Source of the DNA: G963666535 sp963666535
Lineage (GTDB): Bacteria > Bacillota > Clostridia > Oscillospirales > Oscillospiraceae
Assembly (NCBI GenBank): GCA_963666535.1
Contig: OY762913.1
Span: 3,259,944 to 3,323,943 of the forward strand
DNA length: 64,000 nt
Direction: 5' to 3'
Of this stretch, positions 31,287 to 40,287 are shown piece after piece. The position numbers were made by a program, and so were the translations under genes. Position 1 is the first letter of the stretch. Each line of letters begins with the position of its first letter. Under the pieces are notes generated by a model that was given only the letters and a program-made list of their open reading frames with translations, did not search any database and was not told the origin of the DNA.

Positions 31287-32090
31287 TTACTTTTTCAGCT
31301 TATCCCGCAAGAAAAACTGCGTACCTGCGTTGTTGGGACTTTTCCGCTGATCTACTTCGAACCGATCCAGAGAGGAAATGAGCTTGGACAGTTTCGCGTA
31401 TCCATAGTTTCGGGGATCAAAATCAGGCTGCTTTTTTACTAATAGCGTACCCAGCTCGCCCAGATAGGCATATCCGTCTTCGTCCGCCAGATTCTCCACG
31501 CTCTCGGCGATGAGCGCCTCCAGCTTCTCGCGGGAAGACATCTGATGCACTGGGGCAGCGGGCTCTGCCTTCTTTTTCGTGGCTGTGCTCTTTGCGGTTT
31601 TTGCCGTCTCCGGTTTTTTCGGCTCCGCCTTTTTCACGTCCACGATTTCCTCGCCGCTGATGACCTCAACATAAATAAACTTGTCACAGGTTTTGATGAA
31701 GGGGGGCGGCGTTTTATACTCGCCGATGCCATATACTTTTTTCCCCGCTTCCCGCAAGCGGGTGGCCAGGCGGGTAAAGTCGCTGTCGCTGGACACGATG
31801 ACAAACCCATCCCCCTGGTTGGAGTAAAGGATATCCATTGCATCAATGATCATGGCGGAGTCCGTGGCATTTTTACCCGTGGTATAGCCGTATTGCTGAA
31901 CCGGAGAGATGGCGTGTTCCAGCAGCAGCGGTTTCCAACTTCCCATATTGGGGGCCGTCCAGTCGCCGTAGATCCGTTTGATGGTAGGGGTACCATAGCG
32001 GGCAATTTCAGCCATAATCTCGCCCAGCCGGGTTCGGGGTGCGTTGTCCGCGTCAATCAGCACAGCCAGACGCATCTCCTGGTTTTCCAT
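31287..32090 (-). CDS. NYN-domain (PIN-like) ribonuclease with OST-HTH/LOTUS domain
   Basis: The product has 267 residues. Residues 5-150 form a NYN/LabA fold: RLAVLIDADNAPR with the first acidic residue, KNATDSAMIIDAMDILY, and VIVSSDSDFTRLATRLREAGKKVYGIG with the DSDF acidic motif. A Lys/Ala/Pro-rich linker follows (150-185). An OST-HTH (LOTUS) domain at about 190-265 has the motif DPRNYGYAKLSKLISSLDRFEV. The family is thought to cut or bind RNA. It lies 27 bases downstream of the FAD oxidoreductase. Confidence 0.9.
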   Translation of the reverse strand: MENQEMRLAVLIDADNAPRTRLGEIMAEIARYGTPTIKRIYGDWTAPNMGSWKPLLLEHAISPVQQYGYTTGKNATDSAMIIDAMDILYSNQGDGFVIVSSDSDFTRLATRLREAGKKVYGIGEYKTPPPFIKTCDKFIYVEVISGEEIVDVKKAEPKKPETAKTAKSTATKKKAEPAAPVHQMSSREKLEALIAESVENLADEDGYAYLGELGTLLVKKQPDFDPRNYGYAKLSKLISSLDRFEVDQRKSPNNAGTQFFLRDKLKK

Positions 32091-32117
32091 AAATTCTCCT
32101 CCTCATTTTTGGGGCTG

Positions 32118-33506
32118 TCACACCAGTTTTCGCCCCATCAGCACGCCCATTGCAGAGGCCATCATCAGTCCCCGGGTCCAACCGCTGGAGTCCCCCAGGC
32201 AATGAAGCCCCGCCACATTGGTATTAAAATCGGTGTCCATCTTGATTCGGTTGCTATAAAACTTCAGTTCTGGGGAATACAGCAGCGTCTCCGCCGAGGC
32301 AAACCCCGGCACCACCTGATCCACCGCCTGGATAAAGTTAATGATGTTAATCATCGACCGATAAGGCAGTGCGGCGGTGATGTCACCCGCCACCGCATCA
32401 GGAAGGGTGGGGCGAAGATTGGACCGGGACAGTTCCTCCTGCCAGGTCCGCTTTCCGTCCAGAATGTCGCCGTATCGCTGCACAAGGATGTGTCCGGCGC
32501 CCAGCATATTGGTCAGCTCGCCCACCTTCTGCGCGTAGGAGATCGGTTGATTAAAGGGATAGGAAAAATTATGGGAGCACAAAATGGCCAGATTGGTGTT
32601 TTCTGACTTTTTATCCTTATAGGAATGGCCGTTGACCACCGCCAGATCGTTATCGTAATTCTCTTGGCTGACAAAGCCTCCTGGATTTTGGCAGAAGGTT
32701 CGCACCTTGTTTTTAAATGGCTTAGGATAGCCCACGAGCTTGGACTCGTACAGCACACTGTTGACGACCTCCATGATCTCGTTTCTGACCTCGACCCGCA
32801 CCCCGATATCCACCGTGCCCGGCGCGTGGGCCACGTCATGCTCCGCGCAGAGCTTTTCCAGCCAATCGGCGCCCCGGCGGCCGGTGGCCACCACAGTATG
32901 CTCCGCCAGAATCTCCAGCGGCTGCTTGCCGTCTGTCACGGTAACGCCCCGGCAAACACAGTCCTTCAGAACAAGGTCGGTACATTCATAGCCAAACAGA
33001 AGCTCCACCCCGCTGCGGAGAAGGTGCTGCTCCACCGCATAATAGAGATCCTGCGCCTTTTCCGTGCCCAGATGCCGGATGGGGCAGTCCACCAGTTTCA
33101 GTCCGGCCCGGATGGCACGCTTGCGGATATCCTTCACCGCTTCGGTGTTTCCCACCCCCTCTACATGGGTGTCCGCACCAAATTCCAGATAGATTCCATC
33201 GGTATAGTCGATGGTCTCCTGCGCCAGGGTTGTTCCAATCAAGGTCGGCAAATCACCCCCGACCTCACAGCTCAGAGAGAGCTTGCCGTCGGAGAATGCG
33301 CCGGCACCGGAAAAGCCGGTGGTAATGTGGCAGTACGGCTTGCAGTTCACGCACTGCTGGGTCTTGCTTTTCGGGCAGCGGCGGTGTTCAATCGCCACCC
33401 CCTTTTCCACGATGAGAATTTTTTTCTGGCTCCCCTGCCGCAGCATCTCCAGTGCCGTAAAAATGCCGGCGGGTCCCGCTCCAATGATGACGATGTCTGC
33501 TTTCAC
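32118..33506 (-). CDS. FAD-dependent dehydrogenase (COG2509-type oxidoreductase)
   Basis: The start is GTG 33506 (MKADIVIIGAGPAG) after GGGAGG, eight bases away; upstream open sequence reads into a repeat. The product has 462 residues. An N-terminal FAD motif IGAGPAGIFTALEML is followed by Cys-rich HRRCPKSKTQQCVNCKPYCHITTGFSGAGAF (spaced Cys residues at about 45-60), VVATGRRGADWLEKL, and a C-terminal LGDSSGWTRGLMMASAMG closing the FAD site. The physiological substrate of this family is not known to me. It heads a group with the NYN and NlpC/P60 genes. Confidence 0.88.
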   Translation of the reverse strand: MKADIVIIGAGPAGIFTALEMLRQGSQKKILIVEKGVAIEHRRCPKSKTQQCVNCKPYCHITTGFSGAGAFSDGKLSLSCEVGGDLPTLIGTTLAQETIDYTDGIYLEFGADTHVEGVGNTEAVKDIRKRAIRAGLKLVDCPIRHLGTEKAQDLYYAVEQHLLRSGVELLFGYECTDLVLKDCVCRGVTVTDGKQPLEILAEHTVVATGRRGADWLEKLCAEHDVAHAPGTVDIGVRVEVRNEIMEVVNSVLYESKLVGYPKPFKNKVRTFCQNPGGFVSQENYDNDLAVVNGHSYKDKKSENTNLAILCSHNFSYPFNQPISYAQKVGELTNMLGAGHILVQRYGDILDGKRTWQEELSRSNLRPTLPDAVAGDITAALPYRSMINIINFIQAVDQVVPGFASAETLLYSPELKFYSNRIKMDTDFNTNVAGLHCLGDSSGWTRGLMMASAMGVLMGRKLV

Positions 33507-33641
33507 GAAAATACCTCCCAAGCTGTTTTGGAAAGAACAAAAGCCGCCCTTCCGCCTGCAACGATTCCGCCGCAGCAGATCGTTATAGTCGGCTAAAAGG
33601 CAGCCGGTAGAAACATCCACCCGTCCTGTGGATCTATATAA

Positions 33642-33892
33642 TGTCCACTGAACAAATGCGATTTTTGTATCGCATTTGCCAAAAGGACAGTTTCTGTCTT
33701 TCAGGCGGCAAAACAGCCTCATTTTGCCGCTTCAGATCTATTAATGCCTGTCTGTTTAAATTTGCAGACACACGCTGCAAATTCAATGTGCAAGGATTTT
33801 TGCTGAAATCAGCCAAAACCCTTGCATATGAACAAAACAAAAACAGCTTGGAAACATTAATATGATTAGGTTTTTGTTTTGTTCAGCCGATA
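33642..33892 (+). repeat. Dispersed hairpin-rich repeat, copy 3 (long form)
   Basis: The same ends as copy 1 (TGTCCACTGAACAAATGCG and TTTGTTCAGCCGATA) and the same first two hairpins are present. About 115 bases of extra sequence (about 33745-33860) lie in the second half. The extra part contains a second GAACAAAACAAAAACAGC, so the copy may be two elements, one partly deleted. Confidence 0.83.
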
Positions 33893-34089
33893 TTATATCA
33901 GCAATCACTGTTTTTTATGGTATCACAGGTTTTCCATCCTGTCAATCCTTCCAAATTGAGGGTTATCCGCATACAATTGCAGTATGCACCAAAGCGTTGC
34001 TTTTCATGGCAAAGAGACAAAAATCCGTTAACGTCAGCCCCTTAAGCGCCGTGCGCTCACGGCCGCGCTTATAATGCAAACGGCAACAA
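33893..34089. other. Intergenic stretch with no recognised gene
   Basis: This completes the 620-base gap between the FAD enzyme and htrA. A nested hairpin lies at about 34045-34074 (TAAGCG...CGCTTA around CCGTG/CACGG). I see no convincing coding frame, promoter or RNA motif here. Confidence 0.5.
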
Positions 34090-34124
34090 AAATGCCGCTG
34101 CGCCCCGCGGGCACAGCGGCATTT
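34090..34124 (-). terminator. Terminator of the htrA operon
   Basis: AAATGCCGCTG (34090-34100) pairs with CAGCGGCATTT (34114-34124), with further GC pairs inside. TTTTGTTG follows on the minus strand. It lies two bases past the htrA stop. Confidence 0.88.
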
Positions 34125-34126
34125 GC

Positions 34127-35332
34127 TCAGTTGTTGAGCGAGTAAGAATCGACCAACTCGATCGTCAGTTCAAAGGTCTTTCCGTTGCGGGACACCGTAA
34201 AGTGCAGCGTATCACCGGCCACACGCTCCCCCTTGGCTGCGTTGATCTCGTCCACGGAGTTCACGGCCACGCCGTCCACCGCGATAATTAAGTCGCCGGG
34301 GCGCAGCCCCCGTTCATATGCGCTGGATCGTTCATCCACACTGTAAACCATTACGCCGGACGTCTCCCCGTCGGAAGAAGCGCGGATTCCAATCACCGGC
34401 GGCCCCTGATAGCTGCCCTGGGCAATCAGCGCATCGGCCACCGTTTTCGCCGTAGCGGACGGGATGGCAAACCCAAGCCCCTCAATGGTGGACTGGGAGG
34501 ACATCAGCTTCATGTTGGTGATGCCAATCACCTGCCCTTTATCATTGATGAGCGCACCGCCGGAATTGCCGGAATTAAGGGCCGCCGTTGTCTGGATGAG
34601 CGACATATTGATGCCGCTCACCTCCACATCGCGATTGATGGCGGAAATGATACCGTCCGTCATGGTCCCCCACAGCTCGGTTCCCAGCGGATTGCCCAGC
34701 GCTAACGCCACATCCCCCACCTGCAAGGCGGATGAGTCGCCGAATTCCGCAGGGGTCAGCCCTGCCGCGTCTACCTTTAGCACAGCCAGATCGCTGTATT
34801 CGTCATACCCAACCAGTGCTGCCTCCAGCGTGGTTCCGTCATAAAAGGAGACCGACGCCTGCGCACTGCCCACCACCACATGGGCGTTAGTAACGATATA
34901 GCCATTCTCCGACATGATCACGCCAGTTCCCAGCCCTCCGGAATATTCGCCCGATACGACCACACTGACGATGGATTGGATGTTTTTGCTGTAAATATCC
35001 TGGAAGCTCATAGTCGGTTTTCCCGCAGAGGGAACCAGTGTGAGCACGGTGCCATCCCCCAATGGGGCCTGTTCGATTGTAGTCTCGCCCGTTGCGTAAT
35101 ATTCCCATTCGTCCGCTGCGTAAGTCCCTTCCGTATGGACGGAAAGCACCACCAAAATCACGGTCAATGCCGCGATCATAACCAGCGACAAAACAAACAG
35201 GACAACGGCTCTGCCGCTTGGCTTTCTGCTCTCACGCCGGATTGGCTGTGTCTGGGCAGGCTGCTCCCAGGCTCCGCCCCGCCAAAGCAGCTGCGGTTCC
35301 TGGTTCTGATAGGCGCGGTAATAGTTTCGCAA
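34127..35332 (-). CDS. htrA: HtrA/DegP-family membrane serine protease with PDZ domain
   Basis: The start is TTG 35332, seven bases after GGAGG; a GTG 21 bases upstream lies before that site and is less likely. The product has 401 residues. A cytoplasmic Arg-rich tail is followed by a membrane helix (about 42-64). The trypsin-like domain has His in TNAHVVVG, Asp in YDEYSDLAVLK and Ser in ALNSGNSGGAL. One PDZ domain (about 300-395) has YERGLRPGDLIIAVDGVAV. It degrades or refolds misfolded envelope proteins. It follows a histidine kinase by 29 bases, as in CssRS-HtrA stress units. Confidence 0.94.
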   Translation of the reverse strand: MRNYYRAYQNQEPQLLWRGGAWEQPAQTQPIRRESRKPSGRAVVLFVLSLVMIAALTVILVVLSVHTEGTYAADEWEYYATGETTIEQAPLGDGTVLTLVPSAGKPTMSFQDIYSKNIQSIVSVVVSGEYSGGLGTGVIMSENGYIVTNAHVVVGSAQASVSFYDGTTLEAALVGYDEYSDLAVLKVDAAGLTPAEFGDSSALQVGDVALALGNPLGTELWGTMTDGIISAINRDVEVSGINMSLIQTTAALNSGNSGGALINDKGQVIGITNMKLMSSQSTIEGLGFAIPSATAKTVADALIAQGSYQGPPVIGIRASSDGETSGVMVYSVDERSSAYERGLRPGDLIIAVDGVAVNSVDEINAAKGERVAGDTLHFTVSRNGKTFELTIELVDSYSLNN

Positions 35333-35361
35333 AAAACGGCCTCCTTTCGGCACTTCCCTTA

Positions 35362-36792
35362 TTATGCCAGCGTCAACGTAAAGGCAAATTCGGTCACGCC
35401 GTTCCGATTGGTCACGGTGATGTCCTCCCGGTGATTGTCCAAAATCGTCTTGACAATGTAAAGTCCCAGTCCCACACCATCCCGATCCTCGCTGCGGGAC
35501 CGGTCTGTTTTATGGAAGCGGTCAAAGAGCATAGTCAGCTCTTCCTGGGGAATGTCCTCTCCCTGATTGCGGATGAAAACACGTGCCTTTCCCCCTCCGC
35601 TGGTAATGGAAATACCAATGGCGCTGCCGTCGACGGCAAATTTCACGGCGTTATCCAGTAGATTATAACACACCTGTGTAATGCCGTCCGGGTCGCCCCA
35701 GACCATCACAGGGCCGTCCGGCAGTCCCGTGTCCACGTCCAGGCCGCGGGCGTTAATTTTCCCTTCCAGACTGACCAGAACACGGATAAGAACCTCGCTG
35801 ACATCAAACTGCTCCTGGGCTGTGACGGTTTCCGCAGACTGAAGCCGGGAGAGATCCAACATCCGCCGCACCAAACGCGACAGCCGCCTGGTTTCGGTGG
35901 AGATGACCTGCAGGTAATCCCGCTCCTTCTCCGGCGGGATGGTCCCGTCCAGAATCCCATCGGCAAAGCCCGCAATGGTGGTCATGGGCGTTTTCAGCTC
36001 GTGGGAAACATTTGCCACGAATTCACTGCGCCGGGCCTCAGACTTGGCCAGAGAGTCCGCCATATTGTTGAAAGAGTCGGCCAGCTCACCGATCTCATCC
36101 TTGCGCTTTTCGTACCCAGTCACCCGCACATCAAATTCACCATGGCCGAATTTATGGACGGCCTGCGCCATTTCCTTCAGCGGTTTGGATTGCCGCGCAG
36201 AGGTAATCGAACTGACTACAAAGGCGATGCACAGCACCACCACGGCGGTAAAGAAGAAGATGTTAGACAGCGCCCGCCACAATTGGGTGAAGCTGGTGGC
36301 GTCGGTGGCGATAAACACCATACCGGCGGTGCCAACCTCACCGTTTACCTCAACGACGATGGGCTTGCCCACCACATAGCGGTTTTCCCCATACATTCCG
36401 CCCAGTGTAGTCAGGCCGGAATAAATGCCGGTATCCAGCACCTGTTTAACCGCCGTCTGGGGCAGATACGTATTGGTATAGTTGTAGATGCGGCTCCCGT
36501 CTGAGGCGTACACCACCTCGCCGCTGGTCTCTGCCAAAAGGACAAGGGAATCGGAAATGCGGGCAATGTTGGCCACATAAGCCTGGAACAAGCTGTCCTG
36601 CACGTCTCGCCCCTGACCCAGCATAGCGCTGGTGAAGTTTGCTATGTACTCCGCATTGCTTTCCATGGATTCCTGCTTTTCCTGCACGGAATACCGGTAG
36701 GACAGCGTCATAAAAGAAGAGCCAAGCAACAGGAAGGATAAAAGGATTAGCCCCGCCATCATGGAAAATTGCTGCCGGTACATACTGTTCAT
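35362..36792 (-). CDS. Membrane sensor histidine kinase
   Basis: The product has 476 residues. Two membrane helices (about 12-30 and 175-198) flank an extracytoplasmic sensor of some 140 residues (DUF4153-like or CSS-motif type not recognised). Then come HAMP (200-255), HisKA with FVANVSHELKTPMTTIAGF (phospho-His) and a HATPase domain with NLLDNAVKF, DGVGLGLYIVKTILDNH. GGGAGG precedes ATG 36792. It is encoded between its response regulator and htrA, so secretion or envelope stress is the likely signal. The order regulator-kinase-htrA supports this by inference. Confidence 0.93.
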   Translation of the reverse strand: MNSMYRQQFSMMAGLILLSFLLLGSSFMTLSYRYSVQEKQESMESNAEYIANFTSAMLGQGRDVQDSLFQAYVANIARISDSLVLLAETSGEVVYASDGSRIYNYTNTYLPQTAVKQVLDTGIYSGLTTLGGMYGENRYVVGKPIVVEVNGEVGTAGMVFIATDATSFTQLWRALSNIFFFTAVVVLCIAFVVSSITSARQSKPLKEMAQAVHKFGHGEFDVRVTGYEKRKDEIGELADSFNNMADSLAKSEARRSEFVANVSHELKTPMTTIAGFADGILDGTIPPEKERDYLQVISTETRRLSRLVRRMLDLSRLQSAETVTAQEQFDVSEVLIRVLVSLEGKINARGLDVDTGLPDGPVMVWGDPDGITQVCYNLLDNAVKFAVDGSAIGISITSGGGKARVFIRNQGEDIPQEELTMLFDRFHKTDRSRSEDRDGVGLGLYIVKTILDNHREDITVTNRNGVTEFAFTLTLA

Positions 36793-36853
36793 GGTGTGGC
36801 CTCCCTTCCGTGGAGCATCATTTGGAATTGCCCGTGGGCCGCCTTGCGGGTTG

Positions 36854-37543
36854 CTAACTGTCGACTTCGAATTTGTATCCTACGCCCCAGACGGTTTTCA
36901 GGCTCCACTGCGGGCTGACATTCTCCAGCTTCTCCCGCAGACGCTTAACATGCACGTCCACCGTGCGGGAATCGCCAAAGTAGTCAAAGCCCCACACCTC
37001 ATCCAGAAGCTGATTGCGGGTGTAAACCCGGTTGGGAGAGGCCGCCAGATGAAACAGCAGCTCTAGTTCCTTGGGCGGGGTGTCAACCCGCTGTCCGTCT
37101 ACCAACAGTTCGTAGGAATCAAGATTAATCACAAGCTTGTCGAAGGTAATCTTTTTTTCCTGTGCGTTCTCCTCCTCCGATCCGAACCGGCGCAGAACCG
37201 CATGGATGCGGGCCAAAACCTCTTTCATCTCAAAGGGTTTAACGATATAATCGTCGGCACCCATTTCCAAGCCGGAAACCCGGTCGGTCGTCTCGCCCTT
37301 GGCGGTGAGCATAATGACCGGCGTGTTTCCCGCTTCCCGGATTTTTTTGCACACCGACCAACCATCCATCGTGGGCAGCATGATATCCAGCAACACCAGA
37401 TCAGGAGACCAGGAGCGGAACAGCTCCACCCCCAGCCCGCCGTCATGGGCAACCTCGGTATCAAAGCCCTCCTTTTCCAGGTAGAGGTGGAGAAGCTCGG
37501 CGATATTGGTATCATCCTCAACAATTAGGACCTTGCGTGCCAT
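36854..37543 (-). CDS. OmpR/PhoB-family response regulator
   Basis: The start is ATG 37543 (MARKVLIVEDDTN) after AAAGGCGG; upstream open sequence is not coding. The product has 229 residues. The receiver domain has acidic pocket EDD (9-11), phospho-Asp in LVLLDIMLPTMDG, Thr in VIMLTAKG and Lys in YIVKPFEMKE. The winged-helix effector (about 130-229) has RVYTRNQLLDEVWGFDYFGDSRTVDVHVKRLREKL. It is the partner of the kinase 61 bases downstream. Three direct repeats sit in its own promoter region, which suggests self-regulation. Confidence 0.94.
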   Translation of the reverse strand: MARKVLIVEDDTNIAELLHLYLEKEGFDTEVAHDGGLGVELFRSWSPDLVLLDIMLPTMDGWSVCKKIREAGNTPVIMLTAKGETTDRVSGLEMGADDYIVKPFEMKEVLARIHAVLRRFGSEEENAQEKKITFDKLVINLDSYELLVDGQRVDTPPKELELLFHLAASPNRVYTRNQLLDEVWGFDYFGDSRTVDVHVKRLREKLENVSPQWSLKTVWGVGYKFEVDS

Positions 37544-37565
37544 AAAAGCACCGCCTTTCGCCAAA

Positions 37566-37611
37566 AAATTACTTTCGAAATTACTTTCATTATACCCGCA
37601 AATTTCTTTCG
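37566..37611 (-). promoter_or_regulatory. Promoter region of the two-component operon with three direct repeats
   Basis: A -10 box TATAAT lies at 37594-37589 (minus strand); the -35 is weak. On the plus strand AAATTACTTTCG (37566-37577) and AAATTACTTTCA (37578-37589) are adjacent, and AAATTTCTTTCG (37600-37611) lies 22 bases further. Direct repeats with about one or two helical turns of spacing are typical binding sites of OmpR-type regulators. Confidence 0.6.
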
Positions 37612-37640
37612 TGGGTGAACTTTTTGTGAATTTCAATGCC

Positions 37641-38810
37641 TCACTTGACATACGCGTGGTCCACGTCCACCACGGCGTAATAGCAGGGATCCAGTTCCCG
37701 AACGTGCTCCCGGATCCAATCCACCGCCTGGCTGTCGGACAACCGAAACTGCGGCGGCACCACAATATCAAAAATCAGGTTGGTATGCTTCGGGCCGGGG
37801 GTAATTCGAAAATCATGGATGGTGATCTCCTCGTCCATCTGCTTTACCAACTCGGCCACCTGCATCCGCAGTGCCAGCGTTTGTTCGTTGCCGTTGTCGA
37901 TGGGGTCCATGTGGATGACCGCCGTGGTGGAAAATTTGGCGCCCAGTTCTCGCTCAATGTCGTCGATCACGTCATGAATCATCAGCAGGTCACTGTCTTT
38001 ATCCACTTCCGCGTGGAGGGACATCATAGAGCGGCCGGGGCCGTAGTCATGGATCACCAGGTCATGGAGTCCCAGGATTTCCGCATGGGCCAACACGGTG
38101 CACTCCAGTTCTTCCACCAGCTGGGGATCCGGGGTTTCTCCCAACAGGGGATTTAAGGTGTCTCTTGCCGCATGGAAGCCGGCATAAAGGATGAATACGG
38201 ACACCAGCACGCCGGCAATCCCATCGATCTGCAGGCCGGAATAATGTCCCACCACACTGCTGACCAAAACAACGGCAGTCGCGACAGAATCGGTCAGGGA
38301 ATCCGTGGCTGTTGCCCCCATGGCGGCAGAGCCAATGCGTCGGCCAAGGGTGCGATTCAAGAAATACATCCACACCTTTCCTGCAATGGCAGCAGCCAGA
38401 ATCCCAAGCGATATCAAAGAAAATTGGACGTCTTCCGGGTGCAGAATTTTCCCCACCGAGGATTTCGCCAGCTCCACACCCACCAGCAGTATCACCAGCG
38501 AAACCAGCAGCCCGGCAAGATATTCGATGCGCCCGTGGCCAAAGGGATGGTCGCGGTCCGCCTTTTTCCCTGCCATGCGAAAACCGATGAGTGTGACGAC
38601 AGAAGAGCCCGCGTCGGACAGGTTGTTAAACGCGTCGGCCGTGATGGCGATGGAGGCCGTGACCATGCCTGCGAACAGCTTTCCGAAAAAAAGCAGAAGG
38701 TTCATAAAAATTCCTACACAACCGGACAGTGTACCATAGCTTTTCCGTACAGCGGGATGATTCGTATCCTCGGCGTTTGGAACAAACCACCGAATGAGAA
38801 GACCGATCAC
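37641..38810 (-). CDS. Cation diffusion facilitator (CDF) metal efflux transporter
   Basis: The start is GTG 38810; the codon just before it in frame is a stop two triplets up, so no longer form exists. The product has 389 residues with six membrane helices (about 25-215). The transport site appears as SIAITADAFNNLSDAGSS and later GATATDSLTDSVATAVVLVSS. A cytoplasmic CDF C-terminal domain (215-300, HDLVIHDYGPGRSMMSLHAEV) is followed by about 90 extra residues that include a second alpha-beta unit. It exports divalent metal (Zn, Mn or Fe) by proton exchange in the family. A monocistronic gene. Confidence 0.92.
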   Translation of the reverse strand: MIGLLIRWFVPNAEDTNHPAVRKSYGTLSGCVGIFMNLLLFFGKLFAGMVTASIAITADAFNNLSDAGSSVVTLIGFRMAGKKADRDHPFGHGRIEYLAGLLVSLVILLVGVELAKSSVGKILHPEDVQFSLISLGILAAAIAGKVWMYFLNRTLGRRIGSAAMGATATDSLTDSVATAVVLVSSVVGHYSGLQIDGIAGVLVSVFILYAGFHAARDTLNPLLGETPDPQLVEELECTVLAHAEILGLHDLVIHDYGPGRSMMSLHAEVDKDSDLLMIHDVIDDIERELGAKFSTTAVIHMDPIDNGNEQTLALRMQVAELVKQMDEEITIHDFRITPGPKHTNLIFDIVVPPQFRLSDSQAVDWIREHVRELDPCYYAVVDVDHAYVK

Positions 38811-38856
38811 GTATCATCAATTCCCTTCCTTTGGATCATCATACTTTCACCCAAAA

Positions 38857-38885
38857 ATTATCTCACGTGGTTGTGGTGTCGTCAA
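38857..38885 (-). promoter_or_regulatory. Promoter of the CDF transporter gene
   Basis: Minus strand TTGACG (38885-38880), 17 bases, GATAAT (38862-38857), about 45 bases before the GTG start. Confidence 0.7.
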
Positions 38886-38922
38886 GAAAAAGGGATGCCA
38901 GTTCTTCCTTAACGCCCAAAAA

Positions 38923-38952
38923 GGCCGCCGGAAGCAACTGCTTCCGGCGGCC
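38923..38952 (-). terminator. Terminator of the XpaC-like gene
   Basis: A perfect 14-bp stem (38923-38936 with 38939-38952) of GC-rich sequence is followed by TTTTTGGGCG on the minus strand, 12 bases past the stop. Confidence 0.9.
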
Positions 38953-38964
38953 GGCTCCACCCGA

Positions 38965-40170
38965 TCAGCCGCCCAGTTGCAGGCCCTCGCCTTGGGACAG
39001 GCCGTCTTTGCTCAGCATTTTCTCCAGCACCGCCACGTCTGTGGTAATGTCCAGCGCGTCGTTTTGGAAGAGTTTATCCAGTTGCTTGCGGAACCCCTCT
39101 ACCACCTTATCGATCATTCCTTCAATCCGTTCCTTGGTGGCCGTAATGTTTTCGCCCTCAATACCCTGCTCCTCTAACTGTGCGTAGGTATGTAGTATTT
39201 TCAGCGTTGTGGGCAAATAATAGTTCAAAAAACCACGCAGTTGGCCGGATTTCTTGGGATCATTTTTAAGGCAGCCGAATATCTTTCGGGTAATGGTTTC
39301 AATTTCGTCAATTTTGCAGGACATCTCGAGGTTAGCAATCCGGTCATTCACCGCGCGGATCTGCCGGAGAATGGTCTCGTCCTGCTCCACGCTGTCAGAA
39401 GGTGCAGCATCGGGCGCAGGAGGCGCTTCCCACTCCTCCACCCCCTCGTCGCTCAGGACCAGGCGGTCATGGGCGATGTCCACATAACCCGTGGGGAGAC
39501 ATCCTCTGTCCAGCATATCCTGAAGATCATCGCAGGTTTCTTTCATAGGTACGCCCATAGTCTCTGCCAAAATGGAAAGGTTGATACGCTCCCGCTTGCC
39601 AATCATGGAGAGATACTTGCGGTATTTCCGCCCCTTTTTTCGCTGACGAAACCCATACAGCAGCGTGGCAAGGCTGCCGCCAAAAAAGCACAGGACAGGA
39701 ATAGCCTCCTCCAGAAAGTACGACCACATATCTGGCAGCCACATTAAATTTTCCATCACGACCGCCATGCTGGATAGCCCGAAAATGGCGGTGAGAATCC
39801 CCCCAACCAGGATGAGCACCCGGCCGCTGGGCAGATTATCTTTGTGTTTCGGTTCTCCCGACGCCTTTTTCCGGTCTCTGCCCCGTTCTTCTCTACCCGG
39901 CCGCTGACGCCTTGCCATCTCTTCCTGCCATTGAAGATCATAGCCGTTCTGAAACACCGACTTCATACCGCGGTTCACCTCGCCCTGCACCCACTGCTGC
40001 TGCAGGTCATAGGGGTGCTGCTTCTGCAGGGTGCGGCGGCCATCCAACATTCCCACGAGTTTCAGTACAATCAGCAGCACGCCCACCGGCGGGAAAATAA
40101 ACAGCATCGCAATGGGCAAGATCCACTGACCTAACCCATCATTTCTCTTGTCCTTGTTCCCCTCTGCCAT
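38965..40170 (-). CDS. XpaC-like (5-bromo-4-chloroindolyl phosphate hydrolysis family) membrane protein
   Basis: The start is ATG 40170 (MAEGNKDKRND) with GGGAG ten bases upstream. The product has 401 residues. A hydrophobic segment (about 12-38), a basic linker (QKQHPYDLQQQWVQGE, RRQRPGREERGRDRKK) and two further helices (about 120-185) come first. A winged-helix-like segment with SILAETMGVPMKETCDDLQDML follows. The last 130 residues are the XpaC domain: KKSGQLRGFLNYYLPTTLKILHTYAQLE and EGMIDKVVEGFRKQLDKLFQNDALDITTDVAVLEKML. The role of this family is poorly known; in other Firmicutes it neighbours TelA-type toxic-anion resistance genes, which are not seen here. Confidence 0.82.
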   Translation of the reverse strand: MAEGNKDKRNDGLGQWILPIAMLFIFPPVGVLLIVLKLVGMLDGRRTLQKQHPYDLQQQWVQGEVNRGMKSVFQNGYDLQWQEEMARRQRPGREERGRDRKKASGEPKHKDNLPSGRVLILVGGILTAIFGLSSMAVVMENLMWLPDMWSYFLEEAIPVLCFFGGSLATLLYGFRQRKKGRKYRKYLSMIGKRERINLSILAETMGVPMKETCDDLQDMLDRGCLPTGYVDIAHDRLVLSDEGVEEWEAPPAPDAAPSDSVEQDETILRQIRAVNDRIANLEMSCKIDEIETITRKIFGCLKNDPKKSGQLRGFLNYYLPTTLKILHTYAQLEEQGIEGENITATKERIEGMIDKVVEGFRKQLDKLFQNDALDITTDVAVLEKMLSKDGLSQGEGLQLGG

Positions 40171-40206
40171 AGCAATACGCTCCCTGTCTTGAAATGAATT
40201 GCCATT

Positions 40207-40235
40207 ATCATACACCGCGCCCAGGCAAAAGTAAA
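40207..40235 (-). promoter_or_regulatory. Promoter of the XpaC-like gene
   Basis: Minus strand TTTACT (40235-40230), 17 bases, TATGAT (40212-40207), about 37 bases before the start codon. Confidence 0.6.
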
Positions 40236-40287
40236 CCGCCACATAATCATGTAACCAATCTGTAATTCATTCTTTTGCCGCAGGTGC

